A stretch of 64,000 bases of DNA from DASXQK01 sp963724385 (GTDB lineage Bacteria > Pseudomonadota > Alphaproteobacteria > Dongiales > Dongiaceae): NCBI GenBank assembly GCA_963724385.1, contig CAVRUJ010000001.1:310001-374000 (forward strand), read 5' to 3'. The notes beneath the pieces were generated by a model. That model saw only the letters and a program-made list of their open reading frames with translations, was not told the DNA's origin and did not search any database. Positions 41,842-50,976 of this stretch are shown one piece after another. Numbering within the stretch: position 1 is the stretch's first letter; each line of letters starts with the position of its first letter. The translations under genes and the position numbers were made by a program.

Positions 41842-42959
41842 GCGCCACCTTCTCGCCGCCAGAGCCCGGGCAACAAGAAACCCAGGAAGACGATGCAGGC
41901 CAGCGGCTTGAACCAGAGCTTCGTGGCCTGGAGGACCAGCGTGCCGTAGCCGTCGCTTCCGAAGGCAAAGCAGAGAACGACGAGGCAAACCGCGATCCAT
42001 GCGGGCCGGCGTCGCACCAGCGCCAGGGCCGCCGAGGCCGCGGCGATGCCGGCGAGCGCACCGAAGGTGTTTTCCTCGTTGGCCGGGTTGAACAGCATCA
42101 AGTAGCAGACGGCGAGGGCAAGGATGTAAAACGCCGCGAGCTGGCGGCCATGGCGCTCGCGAGCGACCCGGGCCAGTCCGAATGTCGCCAGCGCGGCCGC
42201 CAGGCGAAGCGCCGTCATGACAGCGGGCGGGAGCGCCAGCCCGAACTTGACCATCATCATGCCGAACTCGGACCAGGGCCCCACCGCTGCGCCATAGGCA
42301 ATGCCATATTGCTCCGCCATGGCGCGGTATTGGCCGGCGACATAGCCGGGACCGGCGGTAAGGAAGGGAAGCAGGAGAACGACCGCGAGCGCGACGATCA
42401 AGCGCCAGAGCATCGGCCGGTAAAGCGCGCCGGATAAGAGAATGAGCACGATGGCGAGCGGCTTCAGGGCTACCGCAAGGCCGAGCCATAGGCTGGCGCG
42501 GTTCCATTTCTCTTCGGCCATGTCGGCGACGGCGTGGATCATGAGCGCGGTCATGATGGTGGTCGCCTGACCATTTCGGATCATGCCGGCCGAGCCCGGG
42601 ATGGCGAGGAGAAGCATGATGCCCAGGACCAGGCGCGCCTTGTCCGGCTCGATCAACCGTGCCATCCGCCATAATCCCGCCGTGAGCGCGGCGAAGGAGA
42701 GCCAGCGCCAGAATAAGTCGCCGAGTGGTGCACCCAGCAGGTGGAAGGGGCTGAATAGCAGTGTGAAGACGGGGAGATAGTAGAAGCTCTCGATGCCGTG
42801 CGAGTAGATGTCGCGCCGGTTCCACCACGCCGCCACGGCCTCATGGAACCAGGGCGTAACGGAATGAGCCTCGGGCCTCAACGCCACCATCACGCTCACG
42901 ACACCGATCAGGCTGAGCCAGCAGCCCCAGCCCGTCCGTTCGATGTTCGCCGTCGACAT
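41793..42959 (-). CDS. GT87 family (DUF2029) membrane glycosyltransferase
   Basis: A 388-residue polytopic protein (407 from the GTG at 43016) with about ten helices. It resembles GT87/DUF2029 mannosyltransferase-like proteins of the GT-C superfamily: a first extracytoplasmic loop with WWNRRDIYSHGIESFYYLPVF, then NGQATTIMTALMIHA and a basic loop WLGLAVALKPLAIVL. The donor is probably polyprenyl-phosphate-sugar. It is paralogous to the next gene upstream on the same strand and tail-to-tail with the GT2 gene, overlapping it. Confidence 0.8.
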   Translation of the reverse strand: MSTANIERTGWGCWLSLIGVVSVMVALRPEAHSVTPWFHEAVAAWWNRRDIYSHGIESFYYLPVFTLLFSPFHLLGAPLGDLFWRWLSFAALTAGLWRMARLIEPDKARLVLGIMLLLAIPGSAGMIRNGQATTIMTALMIHAVADMAEEKWNRASLWLGLAVALKPLAIVLILLSGALYRPMLWRLIVALAVVLLLPFLTAGPGYVAGQYRAMAEQYGIAYGAAVGPWSEFGMMMVKFGLALPPAVMTALRLAAALATFGLARVARERHGRQLAAFYILALAVCYLMLFNPANEENTFGALAGIAAASAALALVRRRPAWIAVCLVVLCFAFGSDGYGTLVLQATKLWFKPLACIVFLGFLLPGLWRREGGAQPSADSPSGDASATT

Positions 42960-43064
42960 CAGGCTTGCGATTCGCCTGCCTGCGCCGTGGGCATTTATCT
43001 CACCAACCTTCACCACGCTATGTCCCGCTCTTTCGTTTGCCTGGCCTGCAAGCGCAGGGCGTGG

Positions 43065-44246
43065 TCAGCCATGGGTTTCGATCTTGTCGGCGTCGCCAAG
43101 CCATGCCGGGCGATACCGCAGAAGAACCGCACCGGCAATCAAGACAAAGTAGAAGAGGGCTATGGCTGGTTTCAGCCAGGGATCAAATCCCTTGCCCCAG
43201 GGCACTCCCAAGGCCACTCCTGCCGCCAACAGGAGCCATCCGAGCTTCGCGTAGGACTCTCGCGTGATTGCAAGACCGGCGCTTACCCCGATCGCAGGGG
43301 TCAGGGCGACATATGAAACGGATTCGCAGCGAGGATTGAACAAGGTCAGGTACAGCAAGCCCAACGCGAGCGCCATGAAGCTCAGACTCGACTGATTTAC
43401 ATTTCTTGCGCGGATCGCGATGGCTAGCATCGTGACGACGGCCAGCGCACGCAACAGCAGTTGGCCGCCGACCGCGAGCCGTATTTGCAGCGCGTCGAGG
43501 AGCGTAGAAATATCGGCCAGCCAGGGCCAAGCGCCTCGGGGAGGCTGGCCGGCGATGACCAGCTTGTCCAGGGCCGCATGATAGACGGCCAGAACCATGC
43601 CCGGCTGCGGATAGAGAAAGGGAAGGAGGAGTGCGACGGAGAGTGCGACCAACAGCGGTTTGCGAAGCGAGGGATAGAGAACGAAGGCCAGGCCGAAGAC
43701 CGATAGGGCAACCGGCTTGAATGCCACCGCGATGGCCAATTCCGCCGCGGCGCGGTTCCATCGGGCCAGTTTGAGATCCGCGGCGGCATGGAGCAACAGG
43801 CCGGTCATGACGACCTGTGCCTGGCCATCCGACAGGTTGGCCTTGGCGCCGAACCAAACGGCGATGAACGCTATCCCCAGCACCTGCCAAGGGTGGCCGG
43901 GCGCCAGCAGCCGGGACATCCGATAGAGTCCGGAAGCGTAAAGGCCGGCAGAGAACAAACACCACAGGACGCCGCCGACCGCGCGGCCGCAAAGCGCGAA
44001 AGGGGTGAACAGAATGATAGTCGCCGGAAGGTAATCAAAGCCTTGAATGCCGGGGGGATAGGGATTGTTGCCGGACCACCAATTCCGCACCGCGCCCGCG
44101 TATATCTGGTAGCTCTCTTGGGAGGCAACGCCGAGGGCGATTCTGAGGACCGTTATCAACACAAGGAGCAGGAAGGCCGCCGCCGGCACAAGAACAAGAA
44201 CTCGCTGCGTCGGCGGTAGGGACCGCGTCGTTTCCGCTGACAACAC
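43065..44246 (-). CDS. GT87 family (DUF2029) membrane glycosyltransferase, paralogue
   Basis: A 393-residue polytopic protein with the same pattern as its downstream neighbour: WWSGNNPYPPGIQGFDYLPATIILFTPFAL in the first loop region, then DGQAQVVMTGLLLHAAADL and AIAVAFKPVALSV. Shared positions run throughout, so the two arose by duplication. GTG is the likely start. It should act in surface glycan or lipid glycosylation using a polyprenyl-linked donor. The DGQAQ and LKP/FKP motifs are typical for GT87 proteins. Confidence 0.8.
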   Translation of the reverse strand: MLSAETTRSLPPTQRVLVLVPAAAFLLLVLITVLRIALGVASQESYQIYAGAVRNWWSGNNPYPPGIQGFDYLPATIILFTPFALCGRAVGGVLWCLFSAGLYASGLYRMSRLLAPGHPWQVLGIAFIAVWFGAKANLSDGQAQVVMTGLLLHAAADLKLARWNRAAAELAIAVAFKPVALSVFGLAFVLYPSLRKPLLVALSVALLLPFLYPQPGMVLAVYHAALDKLVIAGQPPRGAWPWLADISTLLDALQIRLAVGGQLLLRALAVVTMLAIAIRARNVNQSSLSFMALALGLLYLTLFNPRCESVSYVALTPAIGVSAGLAITRESYAKLGWLLLAAGVALGVPWGKGFDPWLKPAIALFYFVLIAGAVLLRYRPAWLGDADKIETHG

Positions 44247-44438
44247 TGTCCGGTTGGCCCTCTATGCAGTCATCTGCTTGCGACCGCTAGCGGCCGGATT
44301 CACTCGGTCGATCTGCTCCGTCCGTCGGCGTTGTCTAAGATAGCGCCTGCGCCTGCATTGTACAGGCGGCCCATCCAACTTCCGCTGCCTCGCCCGGATG
44401 CTATGCTGGGCCGGCGTGGGCTTAGAGGAGTAAGACGC

Positions 44439-45197
44439 ATGAATGCGTTGCCGAGAGTCGCGGTGATCACGGGTGCGGGCACGGGGATCGGCCGGCAGGC
44501 GGCGCTGGCGCTCATGCGCGAAGGCTATGCGGTCATCCTCGCCGGGCGCAGGCGCGAGCCTCTGGAGGAAACCTCCGCTGAGGCCAAGCACCTGGGAGCC
44601 CGCGCGCTGGTCGTGCCCACCGACGTCGGCAGGCCCGCCTCGGTCAAGGCGCTGTTCGCCAAGACGAAGAAGGCCTTCGGCCGACTGGATATCCTGTTCA
44701 ACAATGCCGGCGTGTTCGGAACCGCGGCATTGCTCGAGGATCTGACTCCGGAGCAGTGGAAGGAAGTGGTGGACGTCAACCTGACCGGCGCCTTTCTCTG
44801 CACCCAGGAGGCCTTCCGCCTGATGAAGAGCCAGCGCCCACGGGGCGGGCGAATCATCAACAACGGCTCGATCTCGGCCCACAGCCCGCGTCCGAACTCC
44901 GCGCCCTATACCGCGACGAAGCACGCGATCACGGGTCTCACCAAATCCACCTCCCTCGATGGCCGCAAGTACGACATCGCCTGTGGCCAGATCGACATCG
45001 GCAACACCGCCACCGAGATGACTCGCAGCATGAAGAAGGGCATCGCCCAGGCCGATGGATCGAGCAAGGTCGAGCCGACCTTCGACGTGGAGCATGTCGG
45101 GCGAGCGATCGCTTACATGGCGAGCCTGCCGTTGGACGCCAATGTGCAGTTCCTGACCGTCATGGCGACCAAGATGCCTTTCATCGGCCGGGGCTGA
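44439..45197 (+). CDS. SDR family oxidoreductase
   Basis: A 252-residue classical short-chain dehydrogenase. The cofactor motif is TGAGTGIGR (residue 11 on), NNAG stabilises the central sheet, and the catalytic set is Ser in NGSISAHSP with Tyr157 and Lys161 in YTATK. The Arg residues after the second strand (AGRRREPL) suggest a preference for NADP(H). The substrate is unknown. The start has GAGGAG 7 bases upstream. It is divergent from the GT87 genes and probably a single-gene unit. Confidence 0.88.
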   Translation: MNALPRVAVITGAGTGIGRQAALALMREGYAVILAGRRREPLEETSAEAKHLGARALVVPTDVGRPASVKALFAKTKKAFGRLDILFNNAGVFGTAALLEDLTPEQWKEVVDVNLTGAFLCTQEAFRLMKSQRPRGGRIINNGSISAHSPRPNSAPYTATKHAITGLTKSTSLDGRKYDIACGQIDIGNTATEMTRSMKKGIAQADGSSKVEPTFDVEHVGRAIAYMASLPLDANVQFLTVMATKMPFIGRG

Positions 45198-45362
45198 GCC
45201 GACCCCGGCGGCGAGGCCGCAAGGCATTGGACTCCCCTGCAAATATTATGGGCTTGGGGGCCGTCTTCCCGGCCCGCGCCGAGCATCGGAGAAATCCCTA
45301 TAGTAAGCTTCAAGTGGCCGGCGTATGTTATTGTGGCATTTAGGGGATATCCCCAAAGGCGT

Positions 45363-47165
45363 ATGAGCGGGGGTCTATCGACAATGTCGCGGTCTCTTCC
45401 TGTGGCCTTGGTCACCCTGGATATCTTGCTGGCGGGCTGCGCATCGCAGACGAGCCTTGCCACCAATCCAGCGCCAGCACCGCAAACGGCCTGGGCCGGC
45501 TGGTCCCAAGTGGCGGCGGACACGGGCTTCCTGCTGGCCTCGGCGCCGGTCCGGCCGCAACTGCCGGCGGCGCCCAAGGGACCGCATTATGTTCTGGGCG
45601 ATCCCTATCAGTTCGATGGCACTTGGTATCGTCCGGAGGCGGATTATGGCTATGAGGAATCCGGGCTCGCCTCGATCTATGACCCGGGCAACAACGGGCA
45701 GTTGACGGCGGACGGCGAGGTCTATAGCGACAGCGCGCTTACGGCCGCCCACAAGACCTTGCCGCTGCCGAGCATGGTGCGGGTCACGAATCTCGACAAC
45801 GGCAAGTCGGTCCAGGTCCGCGTCAATGACCGCGGTCCCTTCGTCGACGACCGCCTCATCCAGCTGTCCCGCCATGCCGGCGAAATGCTGGGCATCAACG
45901 CGGGCGATGCGGTTCGGGTGCATGTGGAGATTATGGCGGCCGAAAGCCAGGCGCTCGCCATGGGCCTTGGCGCCAGCGGGCGCGATGTGATCCAGAGCCT
46001 GCCGGCGGTGCCTTCGCCGAAGCTCTCCGTCCAGCCGCTGAGCGCCGAGCTGCCGACGCTCCGGCCGGAAACCTCCGAGACGAGTCCCGGCGATATGACT
46101 GAGGGCGCGACCGGCCCTGAACAGGCGGGCCCGAGTAGCGTTTCGAAAATCGTGATCGGTCCCCAATACGCCTCGGCCGATGCCAGCATGCCGCCGTCAA
46201 CGCTCGACCAGGCAGCCGGCGCTCGCTACGTCATAGGCGAACCCTATCAGTTCGACGGCACCTGGTACCGGCCCGCGGTCGACTACGGCTACGACGCGAC
46301 GGGAAGTGCGGTGGTCTACGATGCCGGCGCGAACGGAGAGACGACCGCGAACGGCGAAATCTTTCAGGATGCCGCGCTGACGGCGGCCCATAAAACCTTG
46401 CCGCTGCCGAGCCTGGTCCAGGTGACCAATCTGGACAACGGCCGCAGCGTCACGGTCAGGGTCAACGATCGCGGACCCTTCGTGGACAGCGAGCTGATCC
46501 AGCTTTCCCGTGGCGCCGGGGCGGCGCTCGGAATCAATCCGGGCGATGTCGTGCGCGTGCGCGTCCAGATCAGGGCGGATGAGAGCCGGAAGCTGGCTTC
46601 CTCGTTTGCCGCGGACGGTGGCCTCAAACAGAACCCGCCCGTCCTGCCGGGAACCAATACGGCCGAGATGCCGAAACTCCAGCATCAAGTCGTGATCGGG
46701 CCGCAGTTCGCCGCACTCGACGGCGCCTTTGTCGCCGACCTGCAGCCCGTGCGCATTCCGGATGCCGATCCCCAGGCCGCTGCCGGACAATCCCTCGATT
46801 GGAAAGCCGATGAGCTGGGCGTCGACCTCGATCTCACCAGGCTTGCGGCATCCGGCCAGCCCGCGCTCGTCTTGTCTCTGCAAGGTCGGATTCAACCCAG
46901 CCCGGCGACTACCAAGCCCGCGGCGAGTTCCAACCAGGCCCGTATCTTCGTCCAGGCCGGCGCCTTCCGTCAGCTTGCCAATGCCGAACGCGTGCGCCGC
47001 AGTCTGGCAGATCTGGGGGAGGTATCCCTCGTCACCGAGTCCTGGAACGGCGGCGAAGTCAATTGCGTGCGGCTCGGGCCTCTTGCTTCGGCACTCGACG
47101 CCCAGCATGTGATGGACCGGCTGACGGACAGGGGCTATAGCGACAGCTGGCTGCTGATCGAATAG
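45363..47165 (+). CDS. Lipoprotein with tandem RlpA domains and SPOR domain
   Basis: A 600-residue outer-membrane-type lipoprotein. The signal ends in a lipobox LLAGC with the lipidated Cys near residue 26. Two RlpA-like double-psi beta-barrel domains (about 75-193 and 288-404) each open with PYQFDGTWYRP and each keep the putative lytic-transglycosylase residues: Glu in ADGEVY/ANGEIF, His in TAAHKTLPLPS and Asp in VNDRGPF. A C-terminal SPOR domain (about 525-600) should bind denuded septal glycan. RlpA normally has one domain, so this is a duplication. Starts at 45333 or 45384 are alternatives. Confidence 0.85.
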   Translation: MSGGLSTMSRSLPVALVTLDILLAGCASQTSLATNPAPAPQTAWAGWSQVAADTGFLLASAPVRPQLPAAPKGPHYVLGDPYQFDGTWYRPEADYGYEESGLASIYDPGNNGQLTADGEVYSDSALTAAHKTLPLPSMVRVTNLDNGKSVQVRVNDRGPFVDDRLIQLSRHAGEMLGINAGDAVRVHVEIMAAESQALAMGLGASGRDVIQSLPAVPSPKLSVQPLSAELPTLRPETSETSPGDMTEGATGPEQAGPSSVSKIVIGPQYASADASMPPSTLDQAAGARYVIGEPYQFDGTWYRPAVDYGYDATGSAVVYDAGANGETTANGEIFQDAALTAAHKTLPLPSLVQVTNLDNGRSVTVRVNDRGPFVDSELIQLSRGAGAALGINPGDVVRVRVQIRADESRKLASSFAADGGLKQNPPVLPGTNTAEMPKLQHQVVIGPQFAALDGAFVADLQPVRIPDADPQAAAGQSLDWKADELGVDLDLTRLAASGQPALVLSLQGRIQPSPATTKPAASSNQARIFVQAGAFRQLANAERVRRSLADLGEVSLVTESWNGGEVNCVRLGPLASALDAQHVMDRLTDRGYSDSWLLIE

Positions 47166-47203
47166 ATATCCTTCGCCGAACCGCCGGACATCGGGGGATG
47201 GCA

Positions 47204-48154
47204 TCAGCCATTGTGGGCATGTTTGGGTGATCCGCCGGGCGCGGCGCGGCTGCCTTTCGCCTCATGGAGGATCCAATCGCGGAAGGATTGGGCCGGCGGG
47301 GCCAAGGGCTGGTCGCTCGGCCACAGCAGATAGAAGCCGCGCTTCGAACCGAGGCTTGCCGCGATCGGCCGGACCAGAGTGCCCCGAGCGATGAAATCCT
47401 CGGCCAGCCGGCCGCCGCCGAGCGCGATGCCCTGCCCATCGAGGGCCGCCTGGATCAGCACCAGGTAGTTGTCGAAGGTGAGGCCTTTGCGGTGCGGGCG
47501 GGCTTCGACCCCGAAGGACTTTAGCCAGGCCTCCCAGGTAACCCAGTTGCGGTCGTATTCGCTCAAATGCAGCAGCACCTCGTTCAGCAGATCCTCGGGC
47601 GCCTTCAGCAAACGGCGGGCCGGCCGGTAGTTGGGCGCGCAGACTGGGAAGACCTCGTTGTCCAAGAGATGCAGGGATTCGACCCCGGGCCAGCGGCCCA
47701 AGCCGTAGCGCACGGCAAGGTCGATGCCGGCCGAGGCCAGATCGCCCACGGGTGAGGCCGCCACCAGCTTGAGTTCGATCTGGGGCTGGAGGGCGCGGAA
47801 CTTGGCGATGCGCGACATCAGCCAATAGGAGGCGAAGGTGACGCTCGTCGAGACCGTGAGGTCAGCCTTGGGGCCGACGCGCCGGATCTCCGCCGCGGCT
47901 CCGGCGATGTGCTCCAGACCCATGGTCACCGCCTTGTGCAGGCGATTGCCGTTGGCCGTCAGCTTCAGTCCGCGGGAGGTGCGCTGGAAAAGGCCGTGCC
48001 CCAGATGCTCTTCCAGAAGCTGGATCTGCCGGCTGACCGCGGCCTGAGTAACGCCGAGCTCGGCCGCGGCCCGGGTGAAATTGAGGTGCCGGGCGGCCGC
48101 CTCGAAGGCAACGAGGCTGTTTGCCGGCGGCAAACGACTGCGGAGACCAGCCAT
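47204..48154 (-). CDS. LysR-type transcriptional regulator (GcvA-like)
   Basis: A 316-residue LysR regulator. The N-terminal winged helix-turn-helix shows the GcvA-like pattern LVAFEAAARHLNFTRAAAELGVTQAAVSRQI, and the effector domain (about 90-300) follows the standard LysR fold (DLTVSTSVTFASYWLMSRI, DLASAGIDLAVRYGLG). It is divergent from the sgaA-mtkAB module and probably controls it, with a small-molecule effector. I chose the ATG at 48154 because the longer frame upstream has no LysR similarity. Confidence 0.9.
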   Translation of the reverse strand: MAGLRSRLPPANSLVAFEAAARHLNFTRAAAELGVTQAAVSRQIQLLEEHLGHGLFQRTSRGLKLTANGNRLHKAVTMGLEHIAGAAAEIRRVGPKADLTVSTSVTFASYWLMSRIAKFRALQPQIELKLVAASPVGDLASAGIDLAVRYGLGRWPGVESLHLLDNEVFPVCAPNYRPARRLLKAPEDLLNEVLLHLSEYDRNWVTWEAWLKSFGVEARPHRKGLTFDNYLVLIQAALDGQGIALGGGRLAEDFIARGTLVRPIAASLGSKRGFYLLWPSDQPLAPPAQSFRDWILHEAKGSRAAPGGSPKHAHNG

Positions 48155-48174
48155 GAGAAAAACTAGGGTCGCAC

Positions 48175-48188
48175 CATAAGAATTTATG
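48175..48188. promoter_or_regulatory. Candidate LysR operator (AT-rich dyad)
   Basis: CATAA-GAAT-TTATG is a perfect 5-bp inverted repeat about 20 bases upstream of the LysR start codon, in the divergent control region. Its position and AT-richness suit an autoregulatory LysR site, although the exact T-N11-A form is not matched. Confidence 0.4.
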
Positions 48189-48287
48189 CCGTGGACGCAG
48201 AGTATTGCTTTCTGTTCTATGGTCAAGCTCATGGCGGCCCGAAGGCCAGCCCTGGCGCAGCCCGGCACATGCATGATGGAGAAGACG

Positions 48288-48488
48288 ATGAAGGCGCACA
48301 CATTGGCTGCCTTTGGCAGCGCTGCCATGATCCTGGACCGGCGGAAGGCGGCCGAAGCCGGGAGTGATTGCTGTGGCATCGACAGGCGGCGCGCCGGACC
48401 CGCCATGGCCAGCGAGCCCGCGCCCGCAGCCCTGGATTTCGCCCTCGCGATGCGCCGCGTCGAGGCCGAATGCTACGACAGCCTCTGA
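48288..48488 (+). CDS. Possible small protein upstream of sgaA
   Basis: A 66-codon frame preceded by GGAG at good spacing, ending about 50 bases before sgaA. Its last 29 codons (from ATGGCCAGC) have a strong third-position G/C preference like real genes of this genome. The C-terminal part would be a short helix (ALDFALAMRRVEAECYDSL). No family is recognised. It may be a leader peptide or a real small protein, or merely G+C-rich non-coding sequence. Confidence 0.35.
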   Translation: MKAHTLAAFGSAAMILDRRKAAEAGSDCCGIDRRRAGPAMASEPAPAALDFALAMRRVEAECYDSL

Positions 48489-48537
48489 GGCGGGGCGTTT
48501 CCATCCATCCCAATTCGTAACACCGCGAGGACCAGCC

Positions 48538-49743
48538 ATGTCAGGACGCAACGCCTTGTTCATCCCCGGGCCGACGAACATGCCCCAAGCGGTGCGCGCC
48601 GCCATGGACATTTCGCTCGAGGACCAGCGGGCCCCGGACTTCCCCCAGTTCACCCTCGGCCTGTTTCGCGACCTGAAGAAGATCTTCAAGACCGAGACCG
48701 GCCGGGTTTTCATCTTTCCAAGCTCGGGCACCGGCGGCTGGGAAGCGGCGCTGACCAACACGCTTTCCCCCGGCGACCGGGTGCTGGCCTCGCGCTTCGG
48801 CCAATTCTCCCATCTCTGGATCGAGATGTGCCGCCGCCTCGGGCTCGAGGTCGATGCCATCGATGCCGAATGGGGCGAAGGCGTGCCGGTCGAAACCTAT
48901 GCCGAGCGCCTGGCGGCCGACAAGCAGCATCGGATCAAGGCGGTCCTGGTCTGCCACAACGAGACGGCGACCGGCGTTGCGAGCGACGTGGCCGCGGTTC
49001 GCCATACCCTCGATGCCGCCCGTCATCCCGCACTGCTCTATGTCGACGGGGTCAGTTCCATAGCCAGCGTCGATTTCCGCATGGACGAATGGGGCGTCGA
49101 TGTGGCTGTCACCGGCTCCCAGAAGGGCCTCATGCTGCCCACGGGCCTGGGCATCCTCTGTGTCAGCCCCAAGGCGCTGGAAGCGGCCGCCAGCGCCAAG
49201 CTTCCCCATTGCTACTTCGACTTCGCCGACATGGCCCGCACCAACAAGGACGGCTATTTCCCCTATACGCCGGCGACGACCTTGATGCGCGGCCTGCGCG
49301 CGTCGGTCGATTTGCTGCTGGCCGAGGGCCTGGACCAGGTCTTCGCCCGGCACCGGCGCCTGGCCGAAGGCGTGCGCCGAGCCGTGGCCGCCTGGGGCTT
49401 CCAGCTCGTGGCGCGCCATCCGCGCTGGTACTCGGACACGGTGAGCGCGATCTATGTGCCCGAGGGCCATGACGCCAACGCCGTCGTCCGCCGCGCCTAT
49501 GAGCGCTACGACCTGTCGCTCGGCGTCGGTCTCTCCAAGCTCGCGGGCCGGGTGTTTCGCATCGGCCATCTGGGCAGCCTGAACGAGGTCATGCTGCTGG
49601 GGGCGCTCGCCGGCGCGGAGCTCGCCCTCACGGACACCGGCGTTCCGGTTGCACTCGGCAGCGGGGTCGCCGCGGCCCAGGAATTCTGGACCGAGGTGAA
49701 GCCCGCGGCGGTGCCCGCGCCCAAGCGCGCCGCCGCGCGCTAG
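48538..49743 (+). CDS. sgaA: Serine--glyoxylate aminotransferase
   Basis: A 401-residue class V aminotransferase. It starts with NALFIPGPTNMPQAV, typical of alanine/serine-glyoxylate aminotransferases, and carries the PLP lysine Lys196 in VTGSQKGLM. HNETATGVASD and the Arg near the C-terminus (GRVFRIGHLG) match substrate-carboxylate-binding positions. It converts serine and glyoxylate to hydroxypyruvate and glycine, a key step of the serine cycle for C1 assimilation. It lies directly upstream of mtkA, 36 bases apart. Glyoxylate detoxification without a full serine cycle is an alternative role. Confidence 0.93.
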   Translation: MSGRNALFIPGPTNMPQAVRAAMDISLEDQRAPDFPQFTLGLFRDLKKIFKTETGRVFIFPSSGTGGWEAALTNTLSPGDRVLASRFGQFSHLWIEMCRRLGLEVDAIDAEWGEGVPVETYAERLAADKQHRIKAVLVCHNETATGVASDVAAVRHTLDAARHPALLYVDGVSSIASVDFRMDEWGVDVAVTGSQKGLMLPTGLGILCVSPKALEAAASAKLPHCYFDFADMARTNKDGYFPYTPATTLMRGLRASVDLLLAEGLDQVFARHRRLAEGVRRAVAAWGFQLVARHPRWYSDTVSAIYVPEGHDANAVVRRAYERYDLSLGVGLSKLAGRVFRIGHLGSLNEVMLLGALAGAELALTDTGVPVALGSGVAAAQEFWTEVKPAAVPAPKRAAAR

Positions 49744-49779
49744 CTCCTGGCACCCAACGAAGAGACAGGACGGACCGAC

Positions 49780-50976
49780 ATGGACATTCACGAATATCAG
49801 GCCAAGGAGCTCCTGGCCCGGTTCGGCGTGCCGATCCCCCGGGGCGGGCTCGCCTATGGGCCGGAGCAGGCCGCCTACCGCTGCCATGAGATCGGCGGGG
49901 ATCGCTGGGTCGTGAAGGCCCAGATCCATGCCGGCGGGCGCGGCAAGGCTGGCGGCGTCAAGCTGTGCCGGAGCGAAGAGGAAGTGATCGAGGCGGCCGA
50001 GGCCATGCTCGGCCATCGCCTGGTCACGGCCCAGACGACCGCGCGGGGCAAGCTCGTCAACCGCCTCTATGTCGAGGCGGCGACCGACGTGGCCAAGGAA
50101 TTCTACCTGGGGCTCGTCCTCGACCGGCGCAGCGAACGGGTCATGGTCGTCGCCTCCTCGGCCGGCGGCATGGAGATCGAGGAGATCAGCCACAAACATC
50201 CGGGCTCCCTCATCCGGCTCGCGGTCGACCCCGGCGCCGGCATGAAGGCTTTCCAGGCCCGCGAGGTCGCCTTCGGCCTCGGCCTCGATGCCGCCCATAT
50301 CGCCCAGATGGTCGAGACCATCATGGGCTGCTATCGCGCTTTTCGCGATCTCGACGCCACCATGGTGGAAATCAATCCGCTCGTGACCACCACCGACGGC
50401 TCGCTGCTTGCCCTCGACGCCAAGATGAGCTTCGACGACAACGCCCTCTTCCGCCGGCCACGGATCTCGGAGCTGCGCGACAAGTCGCAAGAGGATCCGC
50501 GGGAGACCCGGGCCACGGATCGCGGCCTCAGCTATGTCGGCCTCGAGGGCAACATAGGCTGCATCATCAACGGCGCCGGGCTCGCCATGGCCACCATGGA
50601 CATGATCAAGCATGCCGGCGGCGAACCCGCCAACTTTCTCGACATCGGCGGCGGAGCGACGCCCGAGCGGGTTGCCAAGGCCTTCAACCTCGTGCTCTCC
50701 GACCCGCATGTGGAGGCGATCCTGGTCAACATCTTCGCCGGCATCAACCGGTGCGACTGGGTCGCCAAGGGCATCGTCCAGGCTCTGCAGAAGGTCGACA
50801 TGCGGGTGCCCCTGGTGGTCCGTCTGGCCGGAACCCATGTCGACGAGGGCCGGCGCATCCTGGCCGAAAGCGGGTTTCCCGTGATCTCGGCCGAGCATCT
50901 GTCCGATGCCGCCGACAAGGTGGTCGAAGCCTGGCGCCGGCACCGTGCCGCCGCCACCCAAGGAGCCGCGGCATGA
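49780..50976 (+). CDS. mtkA: Malate--CoA ligase beta subunit (malate thiokinase)
   Basis: A 398-residue ATP-grasp subunit of the succinyl/malate-CoA ligase family. It starts MDIHEYQAKELLARFGV, has the ATP-grasp glycine loop GGRGKAGGVK (about residue 48) and the metal site EINPLV. CoA-ligase domain motifs follow (NGAGLAMATMD, NFLDIGGGA, NIFAGINRCD). Sequence alone does not separate it from SucC, but adjacency to sgaA and a divergent LysR gene fits malate thiokinase of the serine cycle. It would form malyl-CoA from malate, CoA and ATP. It overlaps mtkB by 4 bases. Confidence 0.88.
   Translation: MDIHEYQAKELLARFGVPIPRGGLAYGPEQAAYRCHEIGGDRWVVKAQIHAGGRGKAGGVKLCRSEEEVIEAAEAMLGHRLVTAQTTARGKLVNRLYVEAATDVAKEFYLGLVLDRRSERVMVVASSAGGMEIEEISHKHPGSLIRLAVDPGAGMKAFQAREVAFGLGLDAAHIAQMVETIMGCYRAFRDLDATMVEINPLVTTTDGSLLALDAKMSFDDNALFRRPRISELRDKSQEDPRETRATDRGLSYVGLEGNIGCIINGAGLAMATMDMIKHAGGEPANFLDIGGGATPERVAKAFNLVLSDPHVEAILVNIFAGINRCDWVAKGIVQALQKVDMRVPLVVRLAGTHVDEGRRILAESGFPVISAEHLSDAADKVVEAWRRHRAAATQGAAA

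Larger units (their letters stand above)
48155..48537. other. Divergent control region between LysR gene and sgaA
   Basis: This stretch of 383 bases holds the promoters of the LysR gene (minus) and of the serine-cycle module (plus), an AT-rich dyad at 48175-48188, and a possible small coding sequence in its second half. A TTGCTT element near 48206 could be a -35 box for the plus strand. Nothing else was recognised. Confidence 0.5.
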
